A DNA stretch of 64,000 nucleotides, from the NCBI GenBank assembly GCA_025361365.1, contig JANYAM010000199.1, positions 1-64,000 of the forward strand, read 5' to 3'. Position 1 is the stretch's first letter; each line of letters opens with the position of its first letter. The notes under the pieces were generated by a model. It was not told where the DNA came from, searched no databases, and saw only the letters and a list, made by a program, of their open reading frames with translations. Shown in pieces: positions 10,597 to 20,659 of this stretch. Made by a program: the position numbers and the translations under genes. The DNA is from Opitutus sp. GTDB taxonomy: Bacteria > Verrucomicrobiota > Verrucomicrobiia > Opitutales > Opitutaceae.

Positions 10597-10600
10597 GGGG

Positions 10601-10698
10601 GAAGTGAAAGTGAGAGGGAGAGTGAAAGTGGCAGAAAGTCCGACTAAGGCGTGAGGTGAGTTGCTGGTCTTTTCACTTTCACCTTCACTCTCACTCTG
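10601..10698. repeat. Imperfect inverted repeat built of GTGARAGTGA units
   Basis: Left arm gaagtgaaagtgagagggagagtgaaagtg (10601-10630); right arm cttttcactttcaccttcactctcactctg (~10669-10698), which overlaps the last codons of copy 3. Confidence 0.7.
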
Positions 10699-13129
10699 AT
10701 CGCAACGCGATCAGCGGGTCGACCTTGGTGGCGCGGCGGGCGGGGAGCCAGCAGGCGAACAGCGCGACCACGGCCAGGATGACGGCGATGGCCGCATAGG
10801 TGAGGGGATCGCCGGCCGGGACGCCGATCAGCAGGTTTTGGAAGTAGCGCGCGGTAAAAAGCGCGGCGCCGAGCCCGACCACCAGGCCGGCCACGGCAAT
10901 CAGGAAGCCGCGGTTGAGGATCATCATCATGACGTCGCCCGGCTGCGCCCCGATGGCCATGCGGATGCCGATTTCGCGGGCGCGACGGTTGACGGTGTAG
11001 GACATGACGCCGTAGACGCCGAGCGAGGCCAGCAACACGGCGAGCAGACCGAACGCGCCGAGCAGCGCCGCGCCCGTGCGCGGAGCCCAAAGATTCTGCT
11101 GCATGAGCTGGTCCATCGTGGTGATGTTGGCGAGCGGCATGTTGGCATCCAGCGACTGGAGTTCCTTGCGGATCGTGGCCACCAGTCCCGCCGGGTCGGC
11201 GGCGGTGCGAACGTGGATGACCGCGAAGCCGGTGTAGGTCTGCTTGGCGGGGAAGAACACGAAGGGATCTGGGTCCTCACCGATGGAGTTGTAGGTGGAG
11301 GTCTTAACGATGCCGACGACCTCGACCGGGCGCTCGTCGTTGTAGAGCTTGATGGTTTTGCCGAGGGCGTTCTCGTTCGGCCAGGCGAGCTGGGCGTAGG
11401 TCTCGTTAATGATGGCCACGAGCGGATGCATGCCGTCGTCGCTTTCGGTGAACAGGCGGCCGGAAACAAGCGGGATGCCGATCATCCGGTGATAGCCGGG
11501 GTCGACGGACAGGAAATTGAAAAGCCGGCCGTGCTGGCGGAGGTTCTCATCATTGCCCTGCGGCTTGAGTGTGCGGCGGCCGGTGAAGCTGAGGAGCTGG
11601 CCGTTGGCGGCGGCGGCGCCGGTGACGCCGGGAATCGTCGCGACGCGCTCGAGGGCGCGGCGGAGGTAGTCGAGGCCGCCGGCCTGGTCGTAGCCCTGCG
11701 CACTGGTGTTGACGGTGAGCGTGACGAGGTTGGCCATGTTCCAACCCGGATCAACCTTCTGCGCGTGCAGCATGCTGCGAATGAAGAGGCCGGCGATGAC
11801 GAGCGCGATGACCGAGAGCGTGATCTGGCCCGCGACGAGGAAATTCCGGAAGCTGAGCAACGGAGTCGGCGCCGAGCCCTTGCTGTCCTCCTTGAGCATG
11901 GTGGTGAGCTCGGGTTTGGTGGTGGTCCAGGCCGGGGCGAGGCCGAAGAGCAGGCCGGTGACAACGGAGATGACGAGGCCGAAGCCCAGCACGCGGGCGT
12001 CGAGTGACACGGTGACTCCGTCCGGGATGAACGGCGGGCGCAGCGACCAGAGAATGTTTTTCGTCCAGAACGCAATCGCGATGCCGGCCAGGCCACCAAG
12101 CAGCGAGAGCAGCATGCTCTCGGTGAGGAACTGGCGGATGAGGCGGCCGCGATCGGCGCCGACGGCGATGCGCACGGCGACTTCGCGCTGGCGAGCCGAG
12201 GCGCGGGCGAGGAGGAGGTTGGCCACGTTGGCGCAGGCGATGAGCAGGACGAGGCCGGAGAGCGACAGCAGGAGCGCGCCCGCCTGCACGACGTTGTTGC
12301 GGAAGTTCGGCCCGATCATTGCCTGGGCGAGCGGCACGAGGCGGAGGGAGCGGCCGGTATTCGCCACGGGGAAATCCTTGGCGAGCTTTTCGGCCATCGG
12401 CTTGAGGCCGGCCTCGGCCTGCGCGACGGAGACCCCCGGCTTGAGGCGTGCGAAGGGATTCCAGATGAGCGCCCGGCGCTCGATGTAGAAATCGCGAATC
12501 TGCCCGGTGTAGATTTCGCGATACATCGTGCTGGGCGCCCAGAACGAAGGATTGTTGAAGGTGTTCAGGCCGCGGAAACCCTGCGGCATGACGCCGATGA
12601 CGGTGAAGCCGTGACCGTTGACCGTGTAGGTCCGGCCGATGACGGCCGGGTCGGCGGCGAGGCGGGTCGTCCAGAAATTGTGGCTGAGCACGAGCACGGG
12701 CGCGGACCCGATTGTGGCGTATTCGTCGGCGCGGAAGGTGCGGCCGAGCGCGGCCTTCAGGCCGAGCAAGTCGAAATAGTTGCCCGTGACGAGTTCGCCC
12801 TGCACGTTAGTCGGCTCGGTGCCGATCATCATGCTGACGGGGGCGAAGCTGGAGCTGCCCATGCCGGCGAACACCTGGTTGTTCGCGTTGTAGTCGGTGA
12901 AGTTGGGGACCGAGACGGGCAGGTAGCCGCTGTTGCGCTCGTCGCTCGTATAGGCGGCGACGAGTTCGTCGGGCCGCGCGAAGGGCAGCGGATTGAAGAA
13001 AAACGTGTTGATGAACGAAAAAATCGCCGTGTTGGCGCCGATGCCGAGTCCGAGGGTGAGGACGGCGATCAGCGTGAAGCCGGGCGATTTGGCGAGCAGG
13101 CGGAAGGCGAGACGGAGGTCAGTGAGCAT
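10691..13129 (-). CDS. ADOP-type ABC permease, copy 3
   Basis: [45 protein letters not shown] ... LPARRATKVDPLIALRSE; ORF extends to 13150. Confidence 0.94.
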   Translation of the reverse strand: MLTDLRLAFRLLAKSPGFTLIAVLTLGLGIGANTAIFSFINTFFFNPLPFARPDELVAAYTSDERNSGYLPVSVPNFTDYNANNQVFAGMGSSSFAPVSMMIGTEPTNVQGELVTGNYFDLLGLKAALGRTFRADEYATIGSAPVLVLSHNFWTTRLAADPAVIGRTYTVNGHGFTVIGVMPQGFRGLNTFNNPSFWAPSTMYREIYTGQIRDFYIERRALIWNPFARLKPGVSVAQAEAGLKPMAEKLAKDFPVANTGRSLRLVPLAQAMIGPNFRNNVVQAGALLLSLSGLVLLIACANVANLLLARASARQREVAVRIAVGADRGRLIRQFLTESMLLSLLGGLAGIAIAFWTKNILWSLRPPFIPDGVTVSLDARVLGFGLVISVVTGLLFGLAPAWTTTKPELTTMLKEDSKGSAPTPLLSFRNFLVAGQITLSVIALVIAGLFIRSMLHAQKVDPGWNMANLVTLTVNTSAQGYDQAGGLDYLRRALERVATIPGVTGAAAANGQLLSFTGRRTLKPQGNDENLRQHGRLFNFLSVDPGYHRMIGIPLVSGRLFTESDDGMHPLVAIINETYAQLAWPNENALGKTIKLYNDERPVEVVGIVKTSTYNSIGEDPDPFVFFPAKQTYTGFAVIHVRTAADPAGLVATIRKELQSLDANMPLANITTMDQLMQQNLWAPRTGAALLGAFGLLAVLLASLGVYGVMSYTVNRRAREIGIRMAIGAQPGDVMMMILNRGFLIAVAGLVVGLGAALFTARYFQNLLIGVPAGDPLTYAAIAVILAVVALFACWLPARRATKVDPLIALRSE

Positions 13130-13180
13130 GGGTTGAGATGTTCGTAGCAACCCGGTCGTGTGCGTGTGTTGTGGAGAAAA

Positions 13181-15577
13181 TTATTCCGAGCGGAGGGCCA
13201 CCAGCGGATCAACCCGCGTGGCGCGGCGGGCGGGGATCAGGCAGGCGAGGAGGGCGACGACGCCGAGCAGCAGGGCGATGCCGACGAGCGTCAGCGGATC
13301 GCGAGCACTGGTGCTGTAGAGTAGCGACTCCACGAGCTGCGCGGCAAAGAAGGCGCCCAGCAGTCCGACGCCGAGGCCGACCCCGATGACGCCGAGACCC
13401 TGCCGGAGAATGAGTTTTAATACGCTGCCCTGGCTCGCCCCGAGCGCCATGCGGATGCCGATCTCGTTGGTGCGCTGGCTGACGGAATAGGCCATCACGC
13501 CGTAAATGCCGACGCTGGCGATGATCAGGGCCACCAGCGAAAACACGGTGAGCAGCAGCATCGCAAAATGCTGCCGGGACATGCTGTCGGCCACGATGCT
13601 TTCGAGAGGCTTGATGCTCGCGACGGGCTGGTCCTTGTCCACGGCGAAGACTTGGGAGCGGATGGAATTATGCAGGGCGCGCGCATCGCCGGTGGTGCGG
13701 ATGACGGCGGTGATGTTGCTGAAAGGGACCTGGGCGAAAGGCTCATAGCTTTCCGCCGGCGTCTCCTTGTCCACGCCATAGTGCTTCACATCCGCCACGA
13801 CGCCGACGATCTCGCGCCAGGCGTCGGGCCCGTTGGTGATATTGATGCGCTTGCCGAGCGGGTCCTCGTGCGGGAACTGCTGTTGCGCGAGCGTCTCGCT
13901 GATGATGGCCACGCGCGGCGCCTTCTCATTGTCCCGGTCCGTGAACGCGCGGCCGCGGAGGATGCGAATGCCCATGGCCTTGAAGTAGTCGGCCGTGACC
14001 GCATAGTAATTGGTGATGGGCAGGTCGCTGGGTGCGGGGGCTGGCCGCCCGTCGATGGTGAAGCCGTGCACGCGGTTGCCCTGCATGGGGAGCACATGCG
14101 TGAGGCCGACGGCGGTGACGCCCGGCAGCGCCTGCAGGTTGGCGACGAGCTGGGTGGCAAAGAGGCGCTGCTTGTCCGGAGTATCGTATTTGCGGTCGGG
14201 CAGCGCGAGGGCGACGGCGGTGCCGTTGGACGGCTCAAAGCCCGGGTTGACGGCGGAAAGCTTGAGGAAGCTGCGCACGAGCAGGCCGGCGCCGGTCAGC
14301 AAGAGCAGGGAGAGAGCGACTTCGGTGACGACCAGGCCCTGCCGGAACCAGCGGCGGCCACTCTCGGTGGAGCCGCGTGTGCCCTCCTTGAGCGTTTCGT
14401 TCAGGTTGTGTCCGGTGGCCAGCCAGGCCGGGGCGACGCCGAAGACGAGACCGGTGACCAGGCTGAGTGCGAGGGTGAAGCCCATCGCGCCACCATCGAT
14501 GCCAATTTCCTTGGCGCGGGGCAGGTTCTCGGGGGCGAAGGTCAGGAGGGCGTCGAGACCCCATTTGGCGATGAGCACACCGAGGGCGCCTCCGAGCAGG
14601 GCAAGCACCACGCTTTCGGTCAGCAATTGCCGCACGATGCGGCCGCGCCCGGCGCCGAGGGCGGTGCGGATGGAGATTTCGCGCATGCGGGAATTGGCGC
14701 GAGCCAGCAGGAGATTGGCGACGTTCGCGCACGCGATGAACAAGACGCAGCCGACAGCGCCCAGCAGGATCCACAGGGTATTCTTCACGTCGCGCACGGC
14801 GTAGTCGGTCAGGCCGAAGACGCGGATGCCCCAGCCCTTGTTGGTGTCGGGGTATTGCGTCGCCATCTGGGTGGCGATGACGTCCATTTCGGACTGGGCC
14901 TGCTGCAAGGTGGTGCCGGGCTTGAGCCGGCCGGTGACTCCGATGTAGTGCGCGCCGCGGTAGTCGCCCGCCTTTTCCTCATCCGTGAAAGCCATGGGCG
15001 ACCATAGTTCAGTCGTGCTGCTAGGTTGAAAATCCGCGGGCATCACGCCGATGACGGTATACGGAGCGCCGTTAAGCTGGATCGTGCGGCCGACGGCATC
15101 GGGGGCTCCGCCGAACTGGCGCTGCCAGAAACCATGGCTGAGGACGACGACCTTGCCCTGCGCGACGGAATCCTCCTCGGGGCGGAAATCGCGGCCGAAC
15201 TGCGGGGTCACGCCGTAGATCGAGAAATAGGCGGCGGATACCCGCTGGCCGCTCAGGCGCTTGGGCTCAGCGTCACCCGTCAGGTTGAAAGTCTGGTTGC
15301 GGGAAGCCGCCAGCGCAGTGAATGAATGCGTCTGCTTCTGCCAGTCGAGGAAGTTAGGCGGGGCGACGGAAAATTCCGGGTATTTCGGTGGCTGGCTCTC
15401 GCGAAGCAGCACGAGACGATCCGGCTCGGCATAGGCCAGCGGGCGGAGCAGCACACCGTTAACGACCGAAAAAATCGCGGTGCATGCGCCAATACCGAGG
15501 CCGAGCGTGAGGATGGCGACAATCGTGAAGCCGGGAGACTTAAGGAGCTGGCGAAGGGCGAAACGGATATCGTGCAT
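13181..15577 (-). CDS. ADOP-type ABC permease, copy 4
   Basis: MHDIRFALRQLLKSPGFTIVAILTLGLGIGACTAIFSVVNG ... IPARRATRVDPLVALRSE. Start set at 15577; the ORF upstream extension covers the predicted promoter. Confidence 0.93.
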   Translation of the reverse strand: MHDIRFALRQLLKSPGFTIVAILTLGLGIGACTAIFSVVNGVLLRPLAYAEPDRLVLLRESQPPKYPEFSVAPPNFLDWQKQTHSFTALAASRNQTFNLTGDAEPKRLSGQRVSAAYFSIYGVTPQFGRDFRPEEDSVAQGKVVVLSHGFWQRQFGGAPDAVGRTIQLNGAPYTVIGVMPADFQPSSTTELWSPMAFTDEEKAGDYRGAHYIGVTGRLKPGTTLQQAQSEMDVIATQMATQYPDTNKGWGIRVFGLTDYAVRDVKNTLWILLGAVGCVLFIACANVANLLLARANSRMREISIRTALGAGRGRIVRQLLTESVVLALLGGALGVLIAKWGLDALLTFAPENLPRAKEIGIDGGAMGFTLALSLVTGLVFGVAPAWLATGHNLNETLKEGTRGSTESGRRWFRQGLVVTEVALSLLLLTGAGLLVRSFLKLSAVNPGFEPSNGTAVALALPDRKYDTPDKQRLFATQLVANLQALPGVTAVGLTHVLPMQGNRVHGFTIDGRPAPAPSDLPITNYYAVTADYFKAMGIRILRGRAFTDRDNEKAPRVAIISETLAQQQFPHEDPLGKRINITNGPDAWREIVGVVADVKHYGVDKETPAESYEPFAQVPFSNITAVIRTTGDARALHNSIRSQVFAVDKDQPVASIKPLESIVADSMSRQHFAMLLLTVFSLVALIIASVGIYGVMAYSVSQRTNEIGIRMALGASQGSVLKLILRQGLGVIGVGLGVGLLGAFFAAQLVESLLYSTSARDPLTLVGIALLLGVVALLACLIPARRATRVDPLVALRSE

Positions 15578-15618
15578 GTGGGGCGGTGCCGCGGGTCCGC
15601 CGGATTCTGCATTCGATA

Positions 15619-15634
15619 TGCCAGCGTCAGGCCA
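15619..15634 (-). promoter_or_regulatory. Predicted sigma-54 promoter of the ADOP4-3-2-ankyrin-ADOP1 unit
   Basis: Minus strand TGGCCTGACGCTGGCA; GG-N10-GC. Predicted TSS ~15608, ATG 15577. Confidence 0.65.
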
Positions 15635-15705
15635 AAAATAAACCCCGGCGGACCAGCGCATTGCACGCTTGGGGCCGGGGTCAGAAAAGCAGTTTGTCCG
15701 CTCTT

Positions 15706-15732
15706 GAAATTTCGCCGTCCCGAAAGCGGGAC
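15706..15732. promoter_or_regulatory. Predicted enhancer (UAS) site
   Basis: GAAA-N8-TCCC-gaaagc-GGGA; perfect core palindrome GTCCCG-AAAG-CGGGAC at 15717-15732, about 92 bp upstream of the -24 GG. Confidence 0.65.
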
Positions 15733-15743
15733 AAGCAGGGGGA

Positions 15744-17396
15744 TCAGAAGTTCAGTCTCGAGGCATAAACCTGCCGATCAGCCGACGTCTGCAATTCCTT
15801 CCACAACGCCAGGCTCCACGCCTTAGAGGAGGAGGGCTGGCCAAGTCCCTCATCGTAGTGAAAGTCCATGTGGCCATTGCTGGTGACCGACTTCACCACA
15901 AATGATCCACACAAGTCTATTTGATTGCTGCCGCCACCATTGCCGGTCAGCGGAGCATCGGGGGCGATCAAGACGCCGGAGAAAAAGGCGTTGCCGCTGA
16001 AGGTGCAGGTTTGCGTCGTGGTCGAGTAAACGGTCAATGCGCCGGCCCAACTGCTAGGGTTGATCGCATCGTTGCCCGACTCACTGATGGGCCCATCCAT
16101 GTAAATCTTCGCGTTGCCGACATTCGTGCCAGAGACGCCAATCTGCAGGCCGCTGACCATTGAGGTGCCACCCGATCCGACGATCACCACGTTCTTGCCG
16201 GCGGTGATGGTGGTGGCGCCGATCGTGGTGCCACTGCAGAAATAGTAGTAGGTTCGGGTCCCGTCGATGGCGACTTCCGGGACATCGGTGACGCGCGGCA
16301 GTGTCGCCGGGAGGCTGCCGACGACGCCCAAACTGTAGTAGCCGAGCGCTCCCGTATTGGTCGGATAGGTCGGCATGGTGAAGTTGTATTGGGCATTGCC
16401 AATGGTCTGGCCGGAGATCGTTCCATTGGTGACCGTCACTCCCGAACCCACGGTGACGTTGCCGTTGACGACGCCTTGGGCACCGAGGTCGACCGTGGGA
16501 CCATACAGGCTGCCGACGGTGATGTTGGACCGGGCGGTGGCAGTATTGTATTGGGTGAAAGGGGGCACGCCTGGCGCCGTGCTGCTGATGAAGCTGTCCG
16601 CCAGCGGGTGTCCATTCCAACTGATGGTGTTCTTGGCGATCAGGCCCTTGGGCAGGACGCCGCTCTTGCTGAGGATAATTTTGATCCACTTCTCAATCGG
16701 CGGGCCATCGATCGGCGTGATGGTGGCCTTAGTGACCACCAGAGGCACAGTGCCCGACCCATCATAGCCGGAGGACCACACCTTCACCGTGGCGGTCGCA
16801 TTCTGGTCCAGGCCGCTGAAGCTGATGGTGCGCGTGGCCGCCAGCATGGCCCGGGCAGTGGCCCCGGTGCCGCCGCCGCCACTCAGGGTGATGGTCGGCT
16901 CCGAGGTATAGCCCGAGCCGGCGTTGGTGATGGTGAGGGTGCACACTCCGGTGATCGTCGTTTGGACGCCGCTGATCACCACGGTTGAGGTAACGATATT
17001 CGCCGTGGCCGCCGCCCCGGTGCCGCCGCCGCCGCTGAAGGTCACCGTCGGCGCGGAAGTAAAGCCCGAGCCCATGCTGGTGATGTTGGTATCCGCCACG
17101 GTGTTGCCCAGCGTCCAGCCGCCCCAGGCGGCGGTGATGTGGGTCGTGTCGCTCGCGTAGCCCAGCGTGTTAAAGCTCCAGACCGCCTCCTCGGTGCCGG
17201 CTTCCGCGAGATTGCCGGCCAGATCGGCGAAATAAGTGCGGTGCGCGAGCTTGAGGGAGTTCGTGCTGAGCTTGAGGTAACCCGTCAAGGTGATCGCGAT
17301 GATGAGCGAAAAAATCAACGTGGTGATCAAGACACTGCCGCGCGGTGATTTTCCGGCGAGTCTCATGGTGCAATGGGGGGAGGTCAGGGTGCTCAT
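15744..17396 (-). CDS. PilX-like pilus-assembly/pseudopilin protein (second minor-pilin set)
   Basis: [60 protein letters not shown]-terminus; C-terminal FHYDEGL shared with 19283..20659. Confidence 0.75.
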   Translation of the reverse strand: MSTLTSPHCTMRLAGKSPRGSVLITTLIFSLIIAITLTGYLKLSTNSLKLAHRTYFADLAGNLAEAGTEEAVWSFNTLGYASDTTHITAAWGGWTLGNTVADTNITSMGSGFTSAPTVTFSGGGGTGAAATANIVTSTVVISGVQTTITGVCTLTITNAGSGYTSEPTITLSGGGGTGATARAMLAATRTISFSGLDQNATATVKVWSSGYDGSGTVPLVVTKATITPIDGPPIEKWIKIILSKSGVLPKGLIAKNTISWNGHPLADSFISSTAPGVPPFTQYNTATARSNITVGSLYGPTVDLGAQGVVNGNVTVGSGVTVTNGTISGQTIGNAQYNFTMPTYPTNTGALGYYSLGVVGSLPATLPRVTDVPEVAIDGTRTYYYFCSGTTIGATTITAGKNVVIVGSGGTSMVSGLQIGVSGTNVGNAKIYMDGPISESGNDAINPSSWAGALTVYSTTTQTCTFSGNAFFSGVLIAPDAPLTGNGGGSNQIDLCGSFVVKSVTSNGHMDFHYDEGLGQPSSSKAWSLALWKELQTSADRQVYASRLNF

Positions 17397-17992
17397 ATGG
17401 TGATATTGCGGATGGTGAAGGAGGACGAGCGAATGACCTGGGTGGTGGCGGCCACCCCGAGAGTCCCGCGGCTGACACTGATGGAAATCTGGATGTGCTT
17501 GATACCGCTGTCACTGGTCGTGGTGGCGGGAATCAGCGTGCCCGCGCTGTCGTAGCGGTTGAACGACATGGTTTGGACGTATTGCACGAGGTCCACGCGG
17601 CCCACCGTGGACGTGAGGTCGCTGCCCGGCACCGAGAAAAATATTCCATTGGTGCTGTCGAAACCATAAGTGAACTGCGAGATCGTGCTCAAATCCTGGC
17701 TCGGAATCGTCAGGGTGCAGGCGGTAATTGTGCCGCTGGTGAAGGTTGAGGCATAGCCGTTGGCCATCCGGGCATCGACACCCAGCTGCTCGAAGGCCCG
17801 GCGGGTCTGCGATTCCATGACGGAATAGTTGCTCATCCGGATGCCGCTGCGCAGGAGCATGAGAAAGGCGGTCAACGTGCCAGCCAGGACGATCGCGCTG
17901 AGCGACGTGGCCATCAGCACCTCGACGAGCGTGAAGCCGGCGCGCCGGTTCAGGTGGCGGCCGGGGAGGAAATTATAGAGCGATGAAATCAT
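17393..17992 (-). CDS. PilW-like prepilin-type N-terminal cleavage/methylation protein
   Basis: [35 protein letters not shown]. Confidence 0.85.
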   Translation of the reverse strand: MISSLYNFLPGRHLNRRAGFTLVEVLMATSLSAIVLAGTLTAFLMLLRSGIRMSNYSVMESQTRRAFEQLGVDARMANGYASTFTSGTITACTLTIPSQDLSTISQFTYGFDSTNGIFFSVPGSDLTSTVGRVDLVQYVQTMSFNRYDSAGTLIPATTTSDSGIKHIQISISVSRGTLGVAATTQVIRSSSFTIRNITI

Positions 17993-18479
17993 AGATGCCG
18001 TCCTTTCCGTAATAAGTGATATAGTTTCGGGTCAGCCTGTGCCCGTCGTAGGCCTTCCAGGTGACGGTGAAAGTGATCTTGATCATGCCCGTGTGCACGT
18101 CGGTCGCGGTGCGCGTCAAAGTCATCCGGCTGCCGACATCACTCGCCGAATAATAACTCGAGTCGATGGTGATTTGAGTCGCGACCGTCGAATAGGAGCT
18201 GACCCCGCTATGTCCCGTGCCGGCAATAGTGCCGTCGCCCCAAGTGGTCAGCCGGACTTTCTCAAATTCGCTCTGCAGGATCTGCGAGGCGTAGCTGAGG
18301 CAGCGGGCCGTATCCAGACTGGCGAAGCCACGTTGGAGCACGACAATCGAAGTGGAGATGACCATGGCCATGATCGCGGCGGCGGAAGCCACCTCGATGA
18401 TGGTGAACGCGGCGAGGCGCCGTCGCGGGGAGCCGGCGGCCGCGCTCGCGGTTGTGGAAAAACGTGAGAAGGGTTTCAC
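17973..18479 (-). CDS. PilV-like prepilin-type protein
   Basis: RRRLAAFTIIEVASAAAIMAMVISTSIVVLQRGF. Confidence 0.8.
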   Translation of the reverse strand: MKPFSRFSTTASAAAGSPRRRLAAFTIIEVASAAAIMAMVISTSIVVLQRGFASLDTARCLSYASQILQSEFEKVRLTTWGDGTIAGTGHSGVSSYSTVATQITIDSSYYSASDVGSRMTLTRTATDVHTGMIKITFTVTWKAYDGHRLTRNYITYYGKDGIYDFIAL

Positions 18480-18560
18480 GTTCCCACTCTAGCGGAACGG
18501 CATGAAACCGGTAAGAGGCCTTAGCCTCCGAATTATGGCCCTGCCGTCTAGGGCCGAATG

Positions 18561-19241
18561 TCACTTGGCCGCGCGGCTCGTCGTATAAAGCACGGCGGCT
18601 TGGGATCGCCGGCTGATTTTCAGCTTCTCGAAGATATTGCTGAGATAATTTTTCACAGTTTTGTCACTGAGTCCCATTTGCTCGGCGATCTCCTTGTTCG
18701 TCTTGCCCTCCGCCACCAGCGCGAGCACCCGCCGCTCTTGGGCGGAGAGGCTGCCGAGCTTGTCCGTCTCGGTGGGCGGGTTGGAGCCCCCGCGCACCAA
18801 ATTGAGAACGTAGTTGGTCACGACCGGACCGAGGATGAATTTTCCCGCCGCCACATCCAGGATGGCCTGGCTGAGTGCTTCGGCATTGATCTCCTTAAGC
18901 AGGTAGCCGTGGGCGCCACTGCTCATGGCTTCGTAAACCAGGTTGTCGTCGATCACGGAGGTCAGAATCAGGACCTTCGTGTCGGGCTGGCCGGTCAGGA
19001 TTTTTCGGCACGCCTCCAGCCCCGAACCGTCGGGAAGGCGGATATCCATCAGGACGACGTCGGGTTCGAGTCGCTTCGCTTCGACGACGGCGCTGTTGGC
19101 CGAACTGGCCTCGCCGACGATGCGCAGCAGCGGGGTGGTGTTGCGGGAGTGGGCGTCCAGCAGCGTGCGGAGGCCGATGCGGACCAGTTCGCTGTCGTCC
19201 ACGATCAGGAGGCTGATGGTTTTTTGGAGGGAGGCGGGCAT
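18561..19241 (-). CDS. NarL/LuxR-family response regulator
   Basis: ISLLIVDDSELVRIGLRTLLDAH...DVVLMDIRLPDGSG...KVLILTS; HTH LSAQERRVLALVAEGKTNKEIAEQMGLSDKTVKNYLSNIFEKL. Confidence 0.93.
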   Translation of the reverse strand: MPASLQKTISLLIVDDSELVRIGLRTLLDAHSRNTTPLLRIVGEASSANSAVVEAKRLEPDVVLMDIRLPDGSGLEACRKILTGQPDTKVLILTSVIDDNLVYEAMSSGAHGYLLKEINAEALSQAILDVAAGKFILGPVVTNYVLNLVRGGSNPPTETDKLGSLSAQERRVLALVAEGKTNKEIAEQMGLSDKTVKNYLSNIFEKLKISRRSQAAVLYTTSRAAK

Positions 19242-19282
19242 GGGGAAGGGCGTTGGGGGAGGGAGGAAAGTGAAGCAAGGAG

Positions 19283-20659
19283 CTACCAGCCGGAAAAGAC
19301 ATTCTGCCAACGGGCCCGCTCCTCAGCCGAAGTGAGTTCCCGCCAGCGGCTGAGACCGAAGGGAGTGTTGTCACCGAAATTAGCGAGCGACTCGTCATAA
19401 TGGAAGTTGGCGTTGCCGGTGAAGGTGACCGTGCGGCCGACCACGGCCCCCATGATGTCCCCGTTGCCGTTGATCTTCACATCGGCGTTGGGGCCGTAGA
19501 TGACGGCTTTCAGGGCGCCATTTCCTGCGACTTGGATGCTCTGCCCGGCGGCGCTGGTGCTGGTGCCCCAGAGTTGGCAAGTGCCCGGCCGGATGTTGCC
19601 GTTGCCGAGGCCGTTGCCCGCGAGCAGACAGTCGCCTTCGACATACACCGTCAGGCTGGAGCCGACCGGTACAATGATCGCGGCGTTACCAGTGACAGAA
19701 AGAGCGCTGCCGGTGGTGGCCGTGAGCACCAGCGTGACATCCCCCAGGACAGTGAGGGTCTTGCTGCCATTAAGCGCGATGCTGGGGCAGCGCCACTTGG
19801 TGGCCTGCCCGAGGGTGCCCAGGGTAGCCCCCACCGCGGCAATCGGTGTGCCGTCGACGGGGGCGGTGATCACCGGAAGATTGGCGACGAAGTCGGTGGA
19901 GACCCGCGCCGGGTCGACCTGCACCCCGGCGGGTGTGTTGGCGCCGCGGACGGAACCGTTCGGGCCCACCTCGGGGACCGGCCCGGCGGTGGCGACAGAG
20001 CCCCAGACGGCAGCTTGGTTGACGAGCACCGAGCCGCTCTGCAAGGACAGGCTGGCGACGCTGCCGCCGTCATGTCGGACAGCGGCGCTGTAGTCCACGG
20101 ATGGCGTGGCTGGGTCGTTGTCGGGATCAGAGTTCCAGCTATCCACCGAGGTGTTCAGACCGGAGAAGCGGATGTTGTCCTTCGCGACGATGCCGCTGGC
20201 GAAATAGGAACGGCGCGAGAGCGTGACCGAAAGCATCTTGGTGGTCGGAGGGGTGCCGGGAGACTCCACGACGGCCATGGCCACGACGGTCGGCTTGTCG
20301 GCGCCGGCGGGGCTGATGTTGTCGACGTAGACCTTGATCATGCCCGTGGTGTTGCCGCCGAAGTCGAAGCCGGTGAACTTGCGCCAGGCCGCGGCATTCT
20401 GGACCGACCAACCAGTCCAGGCCGCGGCGTTGTGCGCGTTGGCCTGGTTGAACGACCACACGGCCTCCTCGGCCCCGGCCTCCGCGAGATGGAACGAGGA
20501 AGCCTGCTGGTAGCTCTGGCGCGCAAGGCGCGCGTTGCTCAGGTTCAGCGTCAAGTAGCTGCCGAGCGCGAGGGCGATGAGGGCCGTGATGAGCAGCGCC
20601 ACGATCAGCACGGCACCGCGCGGCCGCCGGGGCAAGGATTGATGACGGCGGGCGTGCAT
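19283..20659 (-). CDS. PilX-like pilus-assembly/pseudopilin protein (first minor-pilin set)
   Basis: [60 protein letters not shown]-terminal NANFHYDESL. Confidence 0.78.
   Translation of the reverse strand: MHARRHQSLPRRPRGAVLIVALLITALIALALGSYLTLNLSNARLARQSYQQASSFHLAEAGAEEAVWSFNQANAHNAAAWTGWSVQNAAAWRKFTGFDFGGNTTGMIKVYVDNISPAGADKPTVVAMAVVESPGTPPTTKMLSVTLSRRSYFASGIVAKDNIRFSGLNTSVDSWNSDPDNDPATPSVDYSAAVRHDGGSVASLSLQSGSVLVNQAAVWGSVATAGPVPEVGPNGSVRGANTPAGVQVDPARVSTDFVANLPVITAPVDGTPIAAVGATLGTLGQATKWRCPSIALNGSKTLTVLGDVTLVLTATTGSALSVTGNAAIIVPVGSSLTVYVEGDCLLAGNGLGNGNIRPGTCQLWGTSTSAAGQSIQVAGNGALKAVIYGPNADVKINGNGDIMGAVVGRTVTFTGNANFHYDESLANFGDNTPFGLSRWRELTSAEERARWQNVFSGW

Noticed and set aside
18537-18555. 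GGCCCT-N7-AGGGCC hairpin after the NarL-type regulator
   Set aside because: Six-bp stem without a U-tract; too weak to call a terminator.
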